Shown one piece after another: positions 18,648-28,341 of a DNA stretch of 64,000 nucleotides (position 1 is the stretch's first letter; each line of letters begins with the position of its first letter). Under the pieces are notes generated by a model that saw only the letters and a program-made list of their open reading frames with translations, was not told where the DNA came from and searched no databases. Source of the DNA: Microbispora sp. ZYX-F-249 (lineage in GTDB: Bacteria > Actinomycetota > Actinomycetes > Streptosporangiales > Streptosporangiaceae). The stretch spans positions 26,534 through 90,533 of the forward strand of contig NZ_JBDJAW010000031.1 in NCBI RefSeq assembly GCF_039649665.1. The letters run 5' to 3'. The position numbers were made by a program, and so were the translations under genes.

Positions 18648-20387
18648 CTAGCGGCCCTTGTGCTCCGCCTTCCGCGCCTCGGCGAGGAGCGCGATGAGCG
18701 CCTCGGTCACCCGCAGCACTCCGGCCCTCGCCGCGTCGTCCTCGACACCCCTGTCCGCACGCTCGGCGAGTTGCCGCAGGTGGGCGATGGCGGGAGGCTC
18801 GTCACCGGCGAGGCCGGCCCGTTCGGCGTGCCGGAGACGGTCCTCCAGGGAGGACGCGACAGACCCGGCGATACGACCGGCGGCGGCGTACTCGCCGATC
18901 AGGTCCCGGAGGTCGGAGTACCAGGCGGGATCGCGGGTGAACGACCGGGGGATGTATCCGGCCTTGACGTCGGCGAGCGTCGTCGCGACGACCTCGTCGG
19001 CGTACGACCGCGCGGTCGGGTAGAGCTCCGCGAGCCGCGCGTCGGTCAGCGGCACCGAGCTGCCGTCGAGGAAGCAGAAGCCCGGGCCGGTGTTGCTGCC
19101 GCTGTTGACGCGCAGCGGCGCCTCCTGCTGGGCGAGCCGGATGCCGCCGAGCGCGACACCGAGCTCGTCGCGCGCGACCGCTCGCGGAGTCGTGTCCGTC
19201 ATCTTGATCTTCGGGGCCGCGGGGGGCCGCACACCCTGGGCGACCCAGGCGACGGTGTGGTCGTAGACCGCGTTCTGCACCATGTGCTGCGGAATGCGGG
19301 ACAACGAGGGCAGCGTGCACGTCTGCGGCTCGCCCGGGTAACCCCCCGGGTAGGTGCCGATGTCGCGCTTGCGCAGCGGTCCGTAGTCCCTGATGAGTTT
19401 CCAGTCGCCGTGCGACGCGCCGGCCACCTCCCAGCTGGTCAGGACCGCCGAGTCGGCCTGAGCGCGGGCCGCCTCCGGCAGGATGCCGCTGCTCACGTCG
19501 CCTTCGGAGTTGATCCGGAACACCGGCGTCGCCAGGTCGGTGCGCAGCGGGCCGCCGCCGCCGTGCAGGACGACCGCGTCGAGGACGTTCGCGAGCGGCT
19601 GGACGCCGTTGTAGTAGTTCGCGAGGCGACCGGCAGATTGCGAGTGGCCGGTCGCGATCACGTACCGGGGCGGGGGCAGCTCGCCGAGCGGGTCGGCGCC
19701 CGCCGGACTGCGGACGGCCTTCACCGCCTGGCTGAAGATGTCGTAGGACAGGCTGTCGTCGTTGATCGTCCCGCCCGCGGTCACGTCGAGGGTTCCGTAG
19801 CGGGCCGGGCTCCACGCCTTGAGCCCGGTCGCGGAGTGCACTCCGGCGCGCTGGGCGGAGACGCCGACCCAGGCGTACCCCTCCCGGATCAGATGCTCGT
19901 GCGACTGGAACCAGTCGACCTCCTGGTCCCACTGGTTGCTGACGTTGTACCACTCGGCGATCACGACCCCGTTGAACGTCCGGGCCGAGACCGGGCGGCG
20001 CACGACGATGCGCGTGGTGTACGGATTGCCCGTGCTGACGGCGGTCGCGGTGCCCGTGCCGGGGGTCGCGTAGCCCGTCGCCGTGCCGGAGACGAGGAAC
20101 TCCTGCTCGACGTAGCCCGCCGCCTTCAGGTCGACGTCCGTGGCGAGGAACGGGTAGCCGTGGGCGGGATCCCCGACGGGGGTCGTGCGGGCGATCGGTC
20201 CCGTGAGCACGGGGTTCGCGACGTTGTCGCCGGTCGCGGTGGACGGACGGGGCGCGGCCTCGCCCCGGCCGGGCCCGGACGCGCTCGCGGGAGTGGCGAG
20301 CCCGAGGGGAACGGTCAGCGCGCCGGCCAGGCCGAGCGCGGCGAATCGTCGACGAAGGGTCCGGAGAGCGGGAAGAAGAGCAGGCAA
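18648..20387 (-). CDS. Secreted alpha/beta-hydrolase-domain protein with C-terminal FIMAH-like domain
   Basis: 579 aa. The start is TTG 20387, supported by GAGGTGAAG about 3 nt upstream and by an immediate signal peptide (RTLRRRFAALGLAGAL, cleavage near TPASASG). The body is a large alpha/beta hydrolase of the Abhydrolase_10 kind with nucleophile elbow GHSQSAG near 242. The last ~90 residues (WYSDLRDLIGEYAAAGRI .. SLEDRLRHAERAG .. LRQLAERADRG) resemble FIMAH helical modules found on secreted carbohydrate-active enzymes. Substrate unknown. The frame is monocistronic with palindromes upstream. Confidence 0.8.
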   Translation of the reverse strand: MPALLPALRTLRRRFAALGLAGALTVPLGLATPASASGPGRGEAAPRPSTATGDNVANPVLTGPIARTTPVGDPAHGYPFLATDVDLKAAGYVEQEFLVSGTATGYATPGTGTATAVSTGNPYTTRIVVRRPVSARTFNGVVIAEWYNVSNQWDQEVDWFQSHEHLIREGYAWVGVSAQRAGVHSATGLKAWSPARYGTLDVTAGGTINDDSLSYDIFSQAVKAVRSPAGADPLGELPPPRYVIATGHSQSAGRLANYYNGVQPLANVLDAVVLHGGGGPLRTDLATPVFRINSEGDVSSGILPEAARAQADSAVLTSWEVAGASHGDWKLIRDYGPLRKRDIGTYPGGYPGEPQTCTLPSLSRIPQHMVQNAVYDHTVAWVAQGVRPPAAPKIKMTDTTPRAVARDELGVALGGIRLAQQEAPLRVNSGSNTGPGFCFLDGSSVPLTDARLAELYPTARSYADEVVATTLADVKAGYIPRSFTRDPAWYSDLRDLIGEYAAAGRIAGSVASSLEDRLRHAERAGLAGDEPPAIAHLRQLAERADRGVEDDAARAGVLRVTEALIALLAEARKAEHKGR

Positions 20388-20444
20388 AACTTCACCTCGC
20401 TGCGAGAGGCCGGGGGATGGGGGGATCGTCCGGATCAGCGCGCT

Positions 20445-20498
20445 GTCTCTGGCGCAGAGACTAACTGTCAGATCGAACGAAAGATAGTCTTGCGACTA
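20445..20498. promoter_or_regulatory. Two palindromes upstream of the secreted hydrolase and WYL gene
   Basis: GTCTCTGGCGCAGAGAC at 20445-20461 (7-bp arms, 3-nt spacer) and TAGTCTTGCGACTA at 20485-20498 (5-bp arms, 4-nt spacer). Both lie in the 301-nt divergent region 20388-20688 between the TTG-started hydrolase and the WYL protein. They look like regulator-binding sites. Nothing else with coding character is in this gap. Confidence 0.45.
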
Positions 20499-20688
20499 CC
20501 AAACTTTCGACGAGAACAACAAAAGGTCGTGGTGCCGCCCGCCTGACGCGCCGGACGCGTCGAACCGGCACGGGCGGCCGACCCCGGCCGCCGTACAGGG
20601 AAGTAATGGCTGGCACGGCGGCGACATGATGCTGACCATCCGATAAGACGTTCGGAAAAATGTCAGTCCTCGTCGTTATTGTCGAGAT

Positions 20689-21183
20689 ATGGCCAACGTC
20701 ATTCGGCACTCGCTGACCGCCGAGGAACTCGCCGCCCTCGCCCTGTCGCTCGCTCACCTCGGTGCCGGCCCCCAGTCGGTCACCGCCCGGCGCGGCCTGC
20801 GCCACGCTTTCGCGCACCTCGATCTGGACGACGACGTCATCGCCACGACCCTGACCACCCTGACCACCCCGCTGCCCACCGACGTCGCCCGCCGCGCGCG
20901 GGCGGTGGCCAACGCGATCACCGCGCGCCTGGTGATCCGCATCCAGTATCACGACGCCGCCGGCCGGATGACCGTCCGCGACGTCGAGCCGGTGACCTGC
21001 CTCGTCCACGGAGAGTTCTGGTATCTGGTCGGCTGGTGCCGCATGCGCCGCTCGATCAGGGCCTTCCGCTTCGACCGGATCCTGGCGGTCGAGCCGACCG
21101 ACCTGCCGGCCCGTCCCCACCTGCCGCAGCGCTACCTGCCGTTCCAGCGACGCGCGCGGGTCAGGCGCCCGTCCGCGGCCTGA
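20689..21183 (+). CDS. WYL-domain protein without a DNA-binding domain
   Basis: 164 aa from ATG 20689. The C-terminal two thirds match a WYL domain: ITARLVIRIQYHDAAGRMTVRDVEP, FWYLVGWCRMRRSIRAFRFDRILAVE. WYL regulators normally carry an N-terminal HTH; here the first ~70 residues do not show one and are Leu/Ala/Thr-rich. WYL domains sense nucleic acids or small ligands and often sit near defence genes, but no such genes are adjacent. It could be a stand-alone ligand-binding protein or a regulator that lost its HTH. Confidence 0.78.
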   Translation: MANVIRHSLTAEELAALALSLAHLGAGPQSVTARRGLRHAFAHLDLDDDVIATTLTTLTTPLPTDVARRARAVANAITARLVIRIQYHDAAGRMTVRDVEPVTCLVHGEFWYLVGWCRMRRSIRAFRFDRILAVEPTDLPARPHLPQRYLPFQRRARVRRPSAA

Positions 21184-21219
21184 CCCGTGCCCTCACACGG
21201 CTAGCTCGGCCGTGACAGC

Positions 21220-21254
21220 CGTGCGGCCCGGGGCGTGACGCCCCGGGCCGCACG
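21220..21254. terminator. Bidirectional hairpin terminator
   Basis: Perfect 16-bp inverted repeat (CGTGCGGCCCGGGGCG and its complement) with a TGA loop, between the convergent WYL and FmdB-type genes. Confidence 0.8.
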
Positions 21255-21274
21255 GTCACACGGCCGTACGCGCG

Positions 21275-21499
21275 TCAGCCGCCGCAGCAGCCGCCACCGC
21301 AGCAGCCGCCACCTCCGCCTCCCGCCGGGCGGGCGGCGGAGGACCCGGACGCCCTGCCCGTGACGGCCACGGTGGACAGCAGCTTCACGGTGTCGTCGTG
21401 GCCGGCGGGGCACACCGCCCGGTCACCGGCCTCGGCCATGGGACGGTTGAGCTCGAACGTCGATCCACACGCGCGGCAACGGTAGTCATAGCGAGGCAT
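21275..21499 (-). CDS. FmdB-type zinc-ribbon protein
   Basis: 74 aa. Starts MPRYDYRCRACGSTFELNRPM; the two Cys pairs (CRAC and the CPAG region) form the small zinc ribbon of the FmdB regulatory-protein family. The C-terminus is Gly-rich and Cys-rich (GGGCCGGGCCGG), typical of actinobacterial members. The function of the family is not established. Confidence 0.85.
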   Translation of the reverse strand: MPRYDYRCRACGSTFELNRPMAEAGDRAVCPAGHDDTVKLLSTVAVTGRASGSSAARPAGGGGGGCCGGGCCGG

Positions 21500-21548
21500 G
21501 CGTCCAGATTACGACCCACCGCCGCGTACGGCATCGGGCGGCGGCCGA

Positions 21549-22373
21549 TCACCCGAACTGGATGCTCGCGAAGTCCGTGACGGGCCGGAAACCGAGCCGC
21601 TGGTAGATGGAGTTCGACGTCGGGTTGCTCAGATCGGTGAACAGCAGCACCTCGGTCGCGCCGTCGTCGAGCGCCTTCCTGCTGGCCGCGTGGGTGACGG
21701 CGCTGCCGTAGCCGCGCCCGCGCAGATCGGGCGGGGTGTAGACGGGCCCGATCCGGGACATCCCGGCGATCGGCGCGGAGGCCCCCGCGATGGACACCGG
21801 ACGGTCGTCGTCCTCCCACCAGACCAGCTCCTCGCGGTTGAGACGGGCCGCGACGACCGGACTGGGATCGGCCGTACGGTCGACGTGCGCCTCGTCCTGG
21901 AATTCCCGGAAGAAGCGCACGGCCATCGGCAGGTCGTCGGGGCCGGCGACGCGGGGTTTCCCCGATGCGGAGGGCGACCGCAGCGTGCCGAGGCGGTAGA
22001 GGCGCTCGGACCGCCGATGTGTCTCCGGCCGCCACCAGGCGTCCGCGAACGCCTCCGCGGCGGCCAGCGGACCGCCGACCTCGGACACGTCCCGGTCCAT
22101 CTCGATCAGCTCGCGCACCAGCAGGGGAAGCGACGCGAGCGGGACGTCGCCGAGCGCGAGCGGATACGGCGGCGTCCGGCAGGCCGCCCCCGCCACCGTC
22201 CCGTCGTCCTCCTCCAGCCAGGCCAGCAGGCAGTCGCCGGCGAACTGGCCGCTGCGGATTCCGCGCAACGCGGTCAGCATGACCGTGTTGCGGACGGGAT
22301 CGCGCAGCAGCCAGGGCTCGGCCGCCGCGGCGTACTCCTCAACCTCGTCGGTGATCGTCCACCGCATGCCCAT
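21549..22373 (-). CDS. GNAT N-acetyltransferase
   Basis: 274 aa from ATG 22373, whose A is the last base of the HNH gene's TGA, so the two genes are translationally coupled; a second ATG is two codons in. The C-terminal GNAT fold is clear: RIGPVYTPPDLRGRGYGSAVTHAASRKAL (acetyl-CoA loop) and FTDLSNPTSNSIYQRLGFRPV. The N-terminal half is divergent. Substrate unknown. Confidence 0.88.
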   Translation of the reverse strand: MGMRWTITDEVEEYAAAAEPWLLRDPVRNTVMLTALRGIRSGQFAGDCLLAWLEEDDGTVAGAACRTPPYPLALGDVPLASLPLLVRELIEMDRDVSEVGGPLAAAEAFADAWWRPETHRRSERLYRLGTLRSPSASGKPRVAGPDDLPMAVRFFREFQDEAHVDRTADPSPVVAARLNREELVWWEDDDRPVSIAGASAPIAGMSRIGPVYTPPDLRGRGYGSAVTHAASRKALDDGATEVLLFTDLSNPTSNSIYQRLGFRPVTDFASIQFG

Positions 22374-22882
22374 CAGGCCGCCGTCTGCGACAGGTAGGGC
22401 GCCCACTGCGGATCGCCGTCGAGTTGCGCGCCGATGAGCCGCCAGTGCGCGCCGTGCGGCACCGCGGGGGCGACGGGCAGCGCCCAGCCCAGCTCCTCCA
22501 GCAACCTGTCGGCCTTCCGGTGGTTGCACGGCGTGCACGAGGCGACGCAGTTCTCCCAGGTGTGGGGGCCTCCCCGGGAACGGGGGATGACATGGTCGAT
22601 GGTCTCGGCCCGCTGGCCGCAGTAGGCGCAGCGGAAGTTGTCCCGGCGCATGAGCGCCGCGCGGGTGAGCGGGATCCGCGTCCGGTAGGGAATGCGGACA
22701 TAGCGCCGGAGCCGGATCACCGACGGGACGTCGAGCGTGCGGGTGGCCGAGCGCAGAACCGCGCCCCGGCCGTCGCGGTGCACGACGTCCGCCTTCTCTC
22801 TGAGCACCAGGATGACGGCCCGGTGCAGGGAGAGTGTGGTCAGCGGCTCGTATGTGGCATTGAGGAGCAGGACTTGGCGCAT
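22373..22882 (-). CDS. HNH endonuclease
   Basis: 169 aa from ATG 22882 (MRQVLLLNATYEPL). It carries a complete HNH motif: CAYCGQRAETIDHVIPRSRGGPHTWENCVASCTPCNHRK, with zinc-binding Cys pairs and the catalytic His. This single-domain family is widespread in actinobacterial chromosomes, so it need not be part of a mobile element. It overlaps the downstream GNAT by one base. Confidence 0.9.
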   Translation of the reverse strand: MRQVLLLNATYEPLTTLSLHRAVILVLREKADVVHRDGRGAVLRSATRTLDVPSVIRLRRYVRIPYRTRIPLTRAALMRRDNFRCAYCGQRAETIDHVIPRSRGGPHTWENCVASCTPCNHRKADRLLEELGWALPVAPAVPHGAHWRLIGAQLDGDPQWAPYLSQTAA

Positions 22883-23181
22883 CAGCCGGCCTCCACAGCG
22901 ATCTCGGCTGTGCGCCTGGGTTGTGGCCCCGCCTGTTGGGACCCGGGTGCTTCCGTCACAGGGACCTCCGCCGGACGGCCCAGCGGATCGTCACCACGGC
23001 ACCGCCCTTCACCAAAGTGTGGCCTTTCCGGCGACCCCTTCGCCACCCATAAAAGGGTCTGCGAGGTGAACGACTGGGACGCCTGCTGCTTCTATGCCCA
23101 GCCGATCACCCCTTTATTCCCGTCTTGGCCGGGTACGGACGATGTACCGTCGCAGTCGTCCGGCTGATTTAAAGTGCCAGC
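22883..23181. other. Divergent promoter region, no gene
   Basis: 299 nt between the HNH gene and prolyl oligopeptidase, both pointing outward. No credible CDS or strong hairpin is seen; an A/T-richer stretch GGCTGATTTAAAGTGCC sits just before the peptidase start. Confidence 0.5.
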
Positions 23182-25245
23182 ATGAGCCGACCGCCGTACC
23201 CGCCAGCCCGCCGTGACGACATCGTCGACGATCTTCACGGAACGCCCGTCCCCGACCCGTACCGGTGGCTGGAGGATCCGGACGATCCGGCGACGAAGGA
23301 GTGGCTGGACGCGCAGGAGATCCTGTTCCGGTCCGCCGAGCTGGAGGGGCGCGACCACTTCCGCGAGCGCGTCGCCGAACTGCTGCGCTCAGGGTCGGTG
23401 GGAACGCCGTCCTGGCGCGGCGGGCGCCGCTTCTTCACCCGCCGCGCGCCCGACCAGGAGCACCCGGTCCTGTACGTCGGGGAGGGAGACGGCGAGCGCG
23501 TGCTGCTCGACCCCACCGCCCTCGATCCCTCGGGCCTGACCACGCTCGACTCCTACCAGCCGGACAAGGAGGGCAACCGGCTGGCGTACCAGATCTCCGT
23601 CGGCGGCGACGAGGAGTCGCGCCTGTACGTCGTCGACGTGGCGACGGGAGAGGTAGTCGAGGGGCCGATCGACCGCTGCCGCTACTCCCCCGTGGCCTGG
23701 CTGCCCGGCGGCGAGGCGTTCTACTACGTGCGCAGGCTGGCGCCCGCACTGGTCCCGGCCGGCGAGGAGCAGTACCACCGCCGCGTCTACCTGCACCGCG
23801 TCGGCACCTCCCCCGACGACGACGTGCTGGTCTTCGGCGAGGGCCTGGAGAAGACCAACTACTACGGGGTGTCCGTCTCCCTCGACGGCAGATGGCTGTC
23901 GATCTCCGCCTCGCGGGGGACGGCCCCGCGCAACGACCTGTGGGTGGCCGACCTGGTCGCCTCGTCGCCCGAGGCGCCGGAACTGGTCACCGTGCAGCAG
24001 GACGTCGACGCCCAGACCGGGCTCCACTTCGGCCGCGACGGGCGGCTCTACGTCTTCACCGACCGGGACGCCCCGCGCGGGCGCGTCTGCGTCACCTCGC
24101 CGCAGACCCCCGGTGCGGAGCACTGGCGCGACCTGGTCCCCGAGGACCCCGAGGCGGTGCTGTCCGACTTCGCCATCCTCGACGGCATGGCCGAGCCGGT
24201 CCTGCTCGTCGGCTGGACCCGGCACGCGATCGGCGAGATCTCCGTGCACGCACTGGAGAGCGGCGAGCGGATCGGCGAGGTCCCGCTGCCGGGGCTCGGC
24301 TCGATCGGCGGGATCGTCGAGCGGCCGGAGGGCGGGCACGAGGCCTGGTTCAGCTACACCGACGAGATCACCCCGACCGCGGTGTACCGCTACGACGCGC
24401 TGACGGGCGAGACCACGCTGTGGGAGGCGCCGCCCGGCGCGGTGGAGGTGCCCGAGGCGACCACCGAGCAGGTGGTCTACCGGTCGAAGGACGGCACCGA
24501 GGTGCACATGCTGGTCACCTCGCGCCCCGGCTCCGGGCCCCGCCCCACCATCCTGTACGGCTACGGCGGCTTCGGGATCTCGATGAACCCGGGCTTCTCC
24601 GCCACCACGCTGGCCTGGGTCGAGGCGGGCGGCGTCTACGCGGTCGCCCAGCTCCGCGGCGGCGGCGAGGAGGGCGAGCGGTGGCACCGGGCCGGCATGC
24701 TGGGCGACAAGCAGAACGTCTTCGACGACCTGCACGCCGCGGCCGAGCACCTCGTCGCCACCGGTGTCACCAGCCCCGACCGGCTGGCCATCTCCGGCGG
24801 CTCCAACGGCGGCCTGCTCGTCGGCGCGGCGCTCACGCAGCGCCCCGACCTGTACGCGGCCGTCGTCTGCTCGGCCCCGCTGCTCGACATGGTGCGCTAC
24901 GAGAAGTTCGGTCTCGGGGCGACCTGGAACGTGGAGTACGGCTCCGCCGAGGTGCCGGAGGAGTTCGCCTGGCTGTGGGGCTACTCGCCGTACCACCACG
25001 TCCGCGAGGGGGTGTCCTACCCGGCCACGCTGTTCGCCGTGTTTGCCTCGGACACCCGCGTCCATCCCCTGCACGCGTGGAAGATGGCGGCGGCCCTCCA
25101 GCACGCGCAGGCGGGCGACCGGCCGATCCTGCTGCGCAACGAGACCGAGGTGGGTCACGGCGCCCGGGCCGTGAGCCGGTCGGTCGAGCTCTCGGCCGAC
25201 CAGCTCGCCTTCCTGGCCCGGCACACCGGCCTGAAGGTGGGCTGA
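23182..25245 (+). CDS. Prolyl oligopeptidase (S9A serine peptidase)
   Basis: 687 aa. It has an N-terminal beta-propeller and C-terminal alpha/beta hydrolase. The opening [24 protein letters not shown] is the classic S9A N-terminus. Nucleophile motif [11 protein letters not shown] is near 533; the Asp region is [16 protein letters not shown]; His is in EVGHGA. No signal peptide, so cytosolic. It cleaves short peptides after Pro. The stop codon abuts the stop of purU with no bases between. Confidence 0.94.
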   Translation: MSRPPYPPARRDDIVDDLHGTPVPDPYRWLEDPDDPATKEWLDAQEILFRSAELEGRDHFRERVAELLRSGSVGTPSWRGGRRFFTRRAPDQEHPVLYVGEGDGERVLLDPTALDPSGLTTLDSYQPDKEGNRLAYQISVGGDEESRLYVVDVATGEVVEGPIDRCRYSPVAWLPGGEAFYYVRRLAPALVPAGEEQYHRRVYLHRVGTSPDDDVLVFGEGLEKTNYYGVSVSLDGRWLSISASRGTAPRNDLWVADLVASSPEAPELVTVQQDVDAQTGLHFGRDGRLYVFTDRDAPRGRVCVTSPQTPGAEHWRDLVPEDPEAVLSDFAILDGMAEPVLLVGWTRHAIGEISVHALESGERIGEVPLPGLGSIGGIVERPEGGHEAWFSYTDEITPTAVYRYDALTGETTLWEAPPGAVEVPEATTEQVVYRSKDGTEVHMLVTSRPGSGPRPTILYGYGGFGISMNPGFSATTLAWVEAGGVYAVAQLRGGGEEGERWHRAGMLGDKQNVFDDLHAAAEHLVATGVTSPDRLAISGGSNGGLLVGAALTQRPDLYAAVVCSAPLLDMVRYEKFGLGATWNVEYGSAEVPEEFAWLWGYSPYHHVREGVSYPATLFAVFASDTRVHPLHAWKMAAALQHAQAGDRPILLRNETEVGHGARAVSRSVELSADQLAFLARHTGLKVG

Positions 25246-26094
25246 TCAGCGCGGGAAGATGACGGTCTTGTGGCCGTCCAGCAGCACGCGGTGCTCGGCG
25301 TGCCAGCGGACGGCCCGGCCCAGCGCCTGGCATTCGAGGTCGCGGCCGATCGCGGCGAGGTCCTCGGGCGAGTGGGTGTGGTTCACCCGCGCGACCTCCT
25401 GCTCGATGATCGGCCCCTCGTCGAGGTCGGGCGTCACGTAGTGCGCCGTGGCGCCGATCAGCTTCACGCCGCGGGAGTACGCCTGGTGGTACGGCTTGGC
25501 GCCCTTGAACGACGGCAGGAACGAGTGGTGGATGTTGATCATGCGCCCGGCGAGCTTGGCGCACATGTCCTCCGACAGCACCTGCATGTAGCGGGCCAGC
25601 ACGACCAGGTCGGCCTGGTAGTGGTCCACCAGGGTGAGGATCTCCGCCTCCTGCCGCGGCTTCGTCTCCGGGGTGACCGGCAGGTGGTGGTAGTCCACGC
25701 CGTACGACTGGGTGAGCGGGCGCAGGTCGGGATGGTTGGACGCCACACCCACGATCTCGATCGGCAGCAGCCCCGAGCGCACGCGGTAGAGCAGGTCGTT
25801 GAGGCAGTGGTCGAACCGGCTCACGAGCACCAGCACCCGGGTCCGCACCGCGAGGTCGAAGAGCTGGAACTCCATGGCGAACTCCGGCGCGAGCGAGGCG
25901 AACTCGGCCCGCAGCTCGTCGACGGCGAACCCGCCGGAGAACTGCACTCGCATGAAGAACCGCTCCTCGACCGGGTCGCCGAACTGCTGGCTCTCGATGA
26001 TGTTGCAGCCCTTCCGGGCCAGCAGCCCGGAGACGGCCGCGACCACACCGGGCCGGTCCGGGCAGGACAGGGTCAGCACGTATTCAGCGCTCAT
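25246..26094 (-). CDS. purU: Formyltetrahydrofolate deformylase
   Basis: 282 aa. N-terminal ACT domain (LTLSCPDRPGVVAAVSGLLA) and C-terminal formyltransferase fold. Catalytic residues are visible: Asn-His in MINIHHSFLPSFKGA and Asp in ATAHYVTPDLDEGPII. It hydrolyses 10-formyl-THF to formate and THF, balancing one-carbon pools and supplying formate for purine synthesis. Convergent with prolyl oligopeptidase at zero spacing. Confidence 0.95.
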   Translation of the reverse strand: MSAEYVLTLSCPDRPGVVAAVSGLLARKGCNIIESQQFGDPVEERFFMRVQFSGGFAVDELRAEFASLAPEFAMEFQLFDLAVRTRVLVLVSRFDHCLNDLLYRVRSGLLPIEIVGVASNHPDLRPLTQSYGVDYHHLPVTPETKPRQEAEILTLVDHYQADLVVLARYMQVLSEDMCAKLAGRMINIHHSFLPSFKGAKPYHQAYSRGVKLIGATAHYVTPDLDEGPIIEQEVARVNHTHSPEDLAAIGRDLECQALGRAVRWHAEHRVLLDGHKTVIFPR

Positions 26095-26248
26095 GCTCAG
26101 ATCCTCGACAGGGGCGACGTATCGGGTTCAAGGGTAGGGCCAGCGGCCCGTGAGGTGCGGTCGGGCGGCGGCGCGGACGACGGCCGGGCTCGCAGAGGTC
26201 GTCGCGCGGCTCCCCGGCGCCTCGGCGTGACCGTCGTCCCCCGCCCCG

Positions 26249-28270
26249 TCACCCCTCCTTCTCGTGCCGCTCCAGCGCCGCGCGTACGACGGGGTCGCCG
26301 GGGGCCAGGGTCAGCGCCCGGCGCAGGTCGGCCAGTGCCTCCCTGCCCCGGCCGAGCGCGTCGAGGGCGGTGGCCCGGTTGAAATACAGGGCCGCGTCCT
26401 CGCCCAGCTCGATCGCCCGGGTCAGGTCGTCGACCGCGCCCGCCGCGTCGCCGGTCTCGAACCGCAGGGTCGCGCGGTTCGCCCAGGCCGAGGCCAGGCG
26501 GGCGTCGGCGGCCAGCGCCGCGTCGAAGGCCAGGGCGGCCTCCGCGTAGCGACCCGCGTCGGTCTCCAGCTGCCCCAGCACACCGTGCAGGTGCGCGTTG
26601 CCGGGGTCGAGCGCGAGCCCCGCCTCGACGTCGCGCCTGGCGGCCTCGTGTTCGCCGAGCATCTCCAGCACGCCGGCCCGGTTGACGTAGGCGTCGAGGT
26701 AGCCCGGGTCGAGTTCGAGCACGTGGTCGAGGTCGGCCCGGGCGCCGTCCAGATCCCCGGCGGCCAGGCGCAGCTCGGCCCGGTTGTAGTACGCCTCGGG
26801 CAGCGGCGGGCTCACCCGGATCGCGGTCTCGTAGTCGGCCAGCGCCTCGCCGGTACGTCCCATCTCGAACAGCAGGTTGCCCCGGTCGAGATAGTGGTCG
26901 GGGAAGCCCGGATCGATCTCGACGGCCCGGTCGAAGTCGGCCAGCGCCTCCCGCGTGCGGCCCAGGCGGGCCAGAAGCTGCGCCCGGTTGGCGTACAGCA
27001 CCATCCGGTGCACGGGGTGGGCGCCCGGCGGCAGGTCGCGCTCGGCCAGGTCGATGGCCGACTGCACCAGGCCGAGCGCCTCGTCCGCCCGTCCCTCCCG
27101 CAGCTCGATCAGCGCGCGGGCGTTCTGGTCGAACCCGAGCTTGAAGGCCCGTGTCCGCCGGTCGGGCAGCAGCGTGGAGATCGCTATCGCCTCGTTGATC
27201 CAGGCTCTGGCCCTGGACAGGTCCCGCCGTGCCGGATCGCGGTCGCGCGCGTCGAGCATCGCCGTGCCGTACGCGGCGGCCGCGTGCACGGCGGGGTCGA
27301 CGCTGACCCGCCGGGCCTGGTCGTACAGCTCCTGCGCGTGCGCCCGCCGGCCCAGCCCCGCCAGGGCGGTCGCGGTGCGCTGGGTGAATCGCCACCACAG
27401 GTCCGAACCCGGCTCCACCAGTCTCAGGCCACGGGAGCCCAGCTCCACGACCGCGTGCAGGAGCCCCTCGGTGACGCAGTGGTCCACCGCCGCCCACAGC
27501 GCCCGCGCCGCGGCGTCCGGGTCGCCGCCGTGCTCCAGGTGGTACGGCACCGCCCCCAGGGCGTGTTCCGCCGCAGCGGCACCGGCCCTCAGCTCGGCGG
27601 CGCGCCGGTCGTGCCGGCGCGCGCGTTCCTCCGGCGGCAGCGACAGGTACGCCCGGTAGGCCCGGGGGTCGTCGGAGGTGCCGTCCGAGGCGACGTAGTC
27701 GTCGGGTGGCCCGCCCTGGGCCCGCGCCTCCACCGGCCGCATGCCCTCCCATGGCGGCTCGACCGAGCCCACCGCCAGCGTCAGGCCCGGCACACGGCGC
27801 GCCAGGACGCGCAGCAGTTCGCGGTCGGCCGGATCCGCCTCGTGCAGGTTGTCCACCAGCAGCGTCCGCGGTCCCTCCAGGCAGCCGCGCACGAACTCGG
27901 CGACGCCGTTGGCGATCCGCAGCGTGCGGCGCGGCGCGGGCACGAGGATGCGCTCGTCCTCGGTCAGGCGGTCCTCGATGGGCTGCCGGCGCGCCGGCAC
28001 CAGAGGGCGCAGGCCGGGTGCGACGGCGCGGATCTCGATGTCGTGTGCCGCCACCAGGCCCGGGGAACGCTCCAAGGCGACCGGGACGAGGGCGCGCAGC
28101 AGCGCGCCGCCGATCGTGTACGGACCGCGTAGCCGGCGGTGCCCGTTGACGACGGGCGCCACTGGGGGCGGCACCTCCAGTGCGTGGTTCCCAACCAGCG
28201 ATCGGAGGGCCGCTACGCGGTCGCGGGAGAGGTCTCCCCGGACCCAGATGTGGCTCGGGAGGTCCCTCAC
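26249..28270 (-). CDS. Large TPR protein with ATPase-like N-terminal domain
   Basis: 673 aa from GTG 28270, which overlaps the stop of the upstream peptide gene (GTGA). Residues ~45-165 resemble a degenerate AAA/STAND-type ATPase. A short LRGPYTIGGALLRALVP segment is followed by Walker-B-like RTLLVDNLHEADPADREL at 135-152, but no canonical GxxxxGK[ST] P-loop is present. From about 250 to the end lie many TPR repeats (LGRTREALADFDRAVEIDPGF and similar, about 34-residue period). TPR arrays bind peptides or proteins. Physical coupling to a tiny peptide suggests that it binds, processes or is regulated by that peptide (inference). Confidence 0.8.
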   Translation of the reverse strand: MRDLPSHIWVRGDLSRDRVAALRSLVGNHALEVPPPVAPVVNGHRRLRGPYTIGGALLRALVPVALERSPGLVAAHDIEIRAVAPGLRPLVPARRQPIEDRLTEDERILVPAPRRTLRIANGVAEFVRGCLEGPRTLLVDNLHEADPADRELLRVLARRVPGLTLAVGSVEPPWEGMRPVEARAQGGPPDDYVASDGTSDDPRAYRAYLSLPPEERARRHDRRAAELRAGAAAAEHALGAVPYHLEHGGDPDAAARALWAAVDHCVTEGLLHAVVELGSRGLRLVEPGSDLWWRFTQRTATALAGLGRRAHAQELYDQARRVSVDPAVHAAAAYGTAMLDARDRDPARRDLSRARAWINEAIAISTLLPDRRTRAFKLGFDQNARALIELREGRADEALGLVQSAIDLAERDLPPGAHPVHRMVLYANRAQLLARLGRTREALADFDRAVEIDPGFPDHYLDRGNLLFEMGRTGEALADYETAIRVSPPLPEAYYNRAELRLAAGDLDGARADLDHVLELDPGYLDAYVNRAGVLEMLGEHEAARRDVEAGLALDPGNAHLHGVLGQLETDAGRYAEAALAFDAALAADARLASAWANRATLRFETGDAAGAVDDLTRAIELGEDAALYFNRATALDALGRGREALADLRRALTLAPGDPVVRAALERHEKEG

Positions 28271-28341
28271 CCCTTGTGGATCACACTCGAGGTGCCGCTC
28301 AGCTTGGTCGTCCCCGGCTTACGGATAATGATCTTCTTCAT
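28267..28341 (-). CDS. 24-residue basic peptide gene coupled to the TPR protein
   Basis: 24 codons from ATG 28341 (a second ATG lies immediately before, at 28344), preceded by GGGGAAAGAGG. It begins MKKIIIRKPG and ends SGTSSVIHKG. Its TGA overlaps the GTG of the TPR gene by the 4-nt GTGA arrangement typical of real translational coupling. The product is strongly basic (five Lys, one Arg, one His), with a hydrophobic III core and a Ser/Thr-rich C-terminal half. No Cys, no signal peptide. It could be a leaderless signalling peptide, a RiPP-like precursor or a leader peptide. A promoter-like sequence lies upstream in the gap after the GNAT gene. The frame is open to 28494, but only this part has a ribosome binding site. 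Confidence 0.6.
   Translation of the reverse strand: MKKIIIRKPGTTKLSGTSSVIHKG

Noticed and set aside
22373..22882. HNH endonuclease as evidence of a mobile intron or prophage
   Set aside because: Single-copy, normal GC, coupled to a GNAT gene, no intron or phage genes nearby; this family is common in actinobacterial chromosomes.
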